Source: Perilla frutescens (taxonomy: Eukaryota; Streptophyta; Magnoliopsida; Lamiales; Lamiaceae). Taken from it: a DNA stretch of 64,000 nucleotides. How positions within the stretch are numbered: position 1 is the first letter of the stretch; each line of letters begins with the position of its first letter. The notes under the pieces were generated by a model, which was not told the origin of the DNA, did no database searches, and saw only the letters and a list, made by a program, of their open reading frames with translations. The stretch spans positions 1,448,501 to 1,512,500 of the forward strand of contig BRKX01000006.1 of assembly GCA_026008535.1 (NCBI GenBank). The letters are read 5' to 3'. Position numbers and translations under genes: made by a program. Of the stretch, positions 61,448-64,000 are shown in pieces.

Positions 61448-61641
61448 CTCCCTCCCCTTCTATCAATGTCATTTTAGATTAATACATATAAATTAATAAA
61501 TTAAATGAGTTAAGTATAGATGTTTAAATATATTAAATAAAGAAAAATGTGTGAAAAATTGTGATTTTCTGTCTCGAATTTGTAAAATGATACTTTTTTT
61601 AATCCAAATTAAAATGTTAGAATGACACTCAACGGAGGGAG
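61448..61641. mobile_element. Stowaway-like MITE with TA duplication
   Basis: 194 bp. Begins CTCCCTCCCCTTCTATCAAT, ends with inverse-type ATGACACTCAACGGAGGGAG, with TA on both flanks (61446–61447, 61642–61643). Different interior from the other Stowaway copies in the window. Confidence 0.75.
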
Positions 61642-62527
61642 TAATAGTTATTTGATATCTTTTTCTGGATAAAATGTATCGAATTTTTTAATGTTATCAA
61701 AATTGTGCACCAAACTCTTATATTTTTAAAATTGGGCTATATTCTTTTATGTTGCTAAAAAAATATGCGTAATTTTTATTTTATTTTTCCAAAATTTTGC
61801 CCAAAATGCTCTTATGGAAGCAAGATTTAAGTGATCGGAACCAAGTAAGTAGGGGGGTTTCATTCAAATTTTTAAAAATTAGAAGTTGTGCATCCTTTTT
61901 AAAATTACAAGGATTTGGGTGCAATTTACCATTTTTCAAAAACTTTAAATTTTTTGTCGTGAATCAATTGTATATAAAATTAGGCAGGGAAATGCCACAC
62001 GATATTGAAATGAATATAGTAGTATAATTAAAGTCCTCGAAAAACAATAGTGTAGCAAAAAACATATATAAATTTTATAATTTAAATTGATGTGAGATAA
62101 AGCTAAGGTTTATGGGATGAGATCCTCTTTTTTACGTAGTGTTCTAATTTTTGTTTCATCTAACATTATATGAAATATATATGCAGGATTCGATTCAAAT
62201 TTGTACTAGTGTTTCGTGTGTAAACGTGTGTACTATATGTGCTCATTTATTATAATTTTATTACTTATTTTATTGTATTATGGTGCTAATTATTTATTTT
62301 TATTATTTATCTTATCGCATTTAGTGCTACATTAAAATTCACTAAGATAAGTAACAAAACATACTGCACAACTTTCACACCAATTACGGTGCTCATTATA
62401 ATTCACTCATGTGTGTGTAAATGTCATGGTATTTCTTCCATTTGAACAACGTAACTATTTTCCAGTACGGTTTATATTATGTTCGAATTTTTATTTAATA
62501 TATGAATCTTGAATATTACACATCGAT
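61642..62527. other. Intergenic, no gene seen
   Basis: AT-rich DNA. GATGAGATCCTCTTTTTTAC at about 62118 recalls the terminal repeat of the MITE at 11805–12185, but no opposite end was found. Confidence 0.5.
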
Positions 62528-62905
62528 AGGAGGTGTAAGTGAGAAGAGCCTACTCGCGAGCTACTCGGGATCGACTCAACGAAAACTCGAAATCAACTCT
62601 CGAGTTGAGCTTGAGTTCAAGCTTAATAATACTAAGCTCGATAGGCTCGCGAGCTTTATCGAGCTTCAAGGTAATTACAATTTAACCATTAATAATTCAA
62701 TTATTTACGTATACGACACTAACAATTAAATTACTTTCATTTAAATTTAAACAGCTATAATTTTTTTTATTTAATTTTAATACATGAGCTCGAGCTTGCT
62801 ATCGAGTCGAGCTCGTACTCAAAAAATCAAAGCCGAACCGAGCTCGAGTTTTCTTATCGAGCTCAACTACTCGACTCGACCTGACCTGGCTCGATTATAA
62901 CGATT
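62528..62905. repeat. TCGAGC-rich dispersed repeat, best-preserved copy
   Basis: Dense in GAGCTCGAGCTTG, TATCGAGTCGAGCTCG and their inverses, with a central AT-rich stretch. Possible ends are GGTGTAAGTGAG and, inverted, GATGTAAATCG. Lies about 700 bases upstream of the RhoGDI start codon. Confidence 0.65.
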
Positions 62906-62971
62906 TACATCATTAAAAATATGTAAAAGAAAAGAGTAGAAGGCCGCATTTGTTGGCCATATTTCGGCGAG

Positions 62972-62978
62972 TTATATA
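62972..62978 (+). promoter_or_regulatory. Putative TATA box of the RhoGDI gene
   Basis: TTATATA lies about 640 bases before the start codon, so it fits only if the gene has a 5' UTR with an intron. A donor-like TTCTG|GTATGC at 63329/63330 and an acceptor TTTGCAG at 63514–63520 support such an intron. Confidence 0.4.
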
Positions 62979-63609
62979 CCATCCCTCAAAATCAAGAAAC
63001 AAAATAATTCCATATATAATCACATGAGCTTGCAATCATCAATTAATTTCCCCTAAATTTTTCCCTCTTTTAACATGTATAATATCGGATCACCACAAAT
63101 AAAGTCGCATTTCCCCTTTTCTATAATCAATCTCCCCTTTTATCCTTCCCTTCATTCAAGCAATCATCATTTCTCACCACCTAAACAAGTTTTCTCCCTC
63201 CCCCTCCTTTTTTTTCATATTTTTTGGTGCACTTTTTTCTCTCTCTCTCTCCCTCTTTTTCCAGAAGAAATTCATCATTAAAAGTTGGCAATCTGTTAGT
63301 TGAGATACAGTCGATCTCATTTTCTTCTGGTATGCTCCATCATTTAATTAATTTGATTTCACTCTATTTATTTAATTTCCAGTTTCTCATGTTCAATTAT
63401 GCTGCTTTCATCATCATCATCATCTCCTCTTTTTCGCATTCGATTGACGCGTGTTCTGTTTCTCTCTCTAGATCTTCTCTTTTATCTCTCCTGCAACCTT
63501 AATTGCTGCTGCATTTGCAGAGAAATTAACTAATGAGATTTTGTGTTTGTGTTGACATACATTTATAAATAACTAACTATTTTGTGTGTTTATATATATA
63601 TATATATAT

Positions 63610-64000
63610 ATGGGTTCGGACAGCAGAAAAAAGGAAGAAATGGATAACTCAGAGAGTAGTTCTTCATTGAAAGAGGAGATGTCCGATTCTGAGGGAAAGG
63701 CGATTAGTCGGCATCCGAGCGAAGCTTCTATCTACGGCACCGAAGACGACGAAGAACTCGGCCATATCCAACTTGGCCCTAAATGTACTATCAAGGAACA
63801 TCTCGAGAAAGATAAGGTTTTTTTTTTTTAATTTTATTTCATAATCTTCTCATTATATTCTACAAATAAAAATATAATTTAGATGTTATATATATATATA
63901 TATATATTGTGATTTATATTATATTATTAATTACTTGATTGATTTTTCAGGATGATGAGAGTTTGAGGAAGTGGAAGGAACAACTCCTAGGGGGTGTGGA
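63610..64000 (+). CDS. RHOGDI: Rho GDP-dissociation inhibitor (RhoGDI), 3' part beyond window
   Basis: Binds prenylated ROP/RAC small GTPases, extracts them from membranes and blocks GDP release; in Arabidopsis a homologue (SCN1) focuses root-hair growth sites. Exon 1 63610–63816, GT–AG intron, exon 2 from 63951 to the window edge. The ATG directly follows an AT microsatellite. The N-terminus is acidic and Ser-rich (MGSDSRKKEEMDNSESSSSL, SRHPSEASIYGTEDDEELGH). The conserved regulatory arm then begins (LGPKCTIKEHLEKDK joined to DDESLRKWKEQLLGG). About 85 residues are visible of an expected 210–240. No fault seen. Confidence 0.93.

Noticed and set aside
1..64000. LTR retrotransposons, integrated viral sequence, tRNA or rRNA genes, CRISPR arrays
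   Set aside because: I saw no long direct terminal repeats, no reverse transcriptase, capsid or polymerase frames, and no cloverleaf or array pattern. Short degraded copies could be missed without alignment tools.

Overview
The window is nuclear DNA from a flowering plant, most likely a eudicot. The genes are split by GT–AG introns and encode plant-specific families: an indole-3-acetate methyltransferase, a vacuolar NHX antiporter, a SYP5 syntaxin, a plant PP4-type phosphatase and a plant RhoGDI. Intergenic DNA is very AT-rich, full of AT, GA and CT microsatellites and small inverted-repeat transposons. I did not try to name the species.

Left part (1–17,170). An IAMT1-like SABATH methyltransferase lies on the minus strand and is cut by the left edge, with exon 4 incomplete. 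About 15 kb without a convincing host gene follows. It holds Stowaway-like, Tourist/PIF-like and hAT-like miniature elements, a short tRNA-derived SINE, tandem duplications, and a 1.24-kb PIF/Harbinger element with the broken end of a transposase.

Middle (17,170–33,700). A six-exon minus-strand gene encodes an 802-residue PHD-finger protein with a BAH-like C-terminus. To its right is a complete but inactivated 5.45-kb Mutator-like element (MULE), with terminal inverted repeats of about 160 bp and a perfect 9-bp target duplication. More nested miniature elements follow.

Right part (33,700–64,000). This is the gene-rich part: a single-exon LEA-2/NDR1-like membrane protein (minus); an eight-exon PP4 catalytic subunit, PPX (minus); a SYP51/52-type Qc-SNARE (plus); V-ATPase subunit e in three coding exons (minus); a 14-exon class I NHX antiporter (plus); a DEK_C plus double-SWIB chromatin protein (minus); and the first part of a RhoGDI (plus, cut by the right edge). 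PPX/SYP5, VHA-e/NHX and SWIB/RhoGDI are three divergent pairs.

Three adjacent genes (SYP5, VHA-e, NHX) act on endosomes and the vacuole. VHA-e belongs to the proton pump whose gradient NHX uses. I see no operon-like system, CRISPR, rRNA, tRNA gene or virus. The points most worth a second look are the VHA-e/NHX divergent pair, a histidine at the usual SNARE zero-layer position in SYP5, the nested transposons with readable target duplications, and a 43-bp-period telomere-like minisatellite. Exon boundaries were read by eye from GT–AG signals, reading phase and family similarity recalled from memory.
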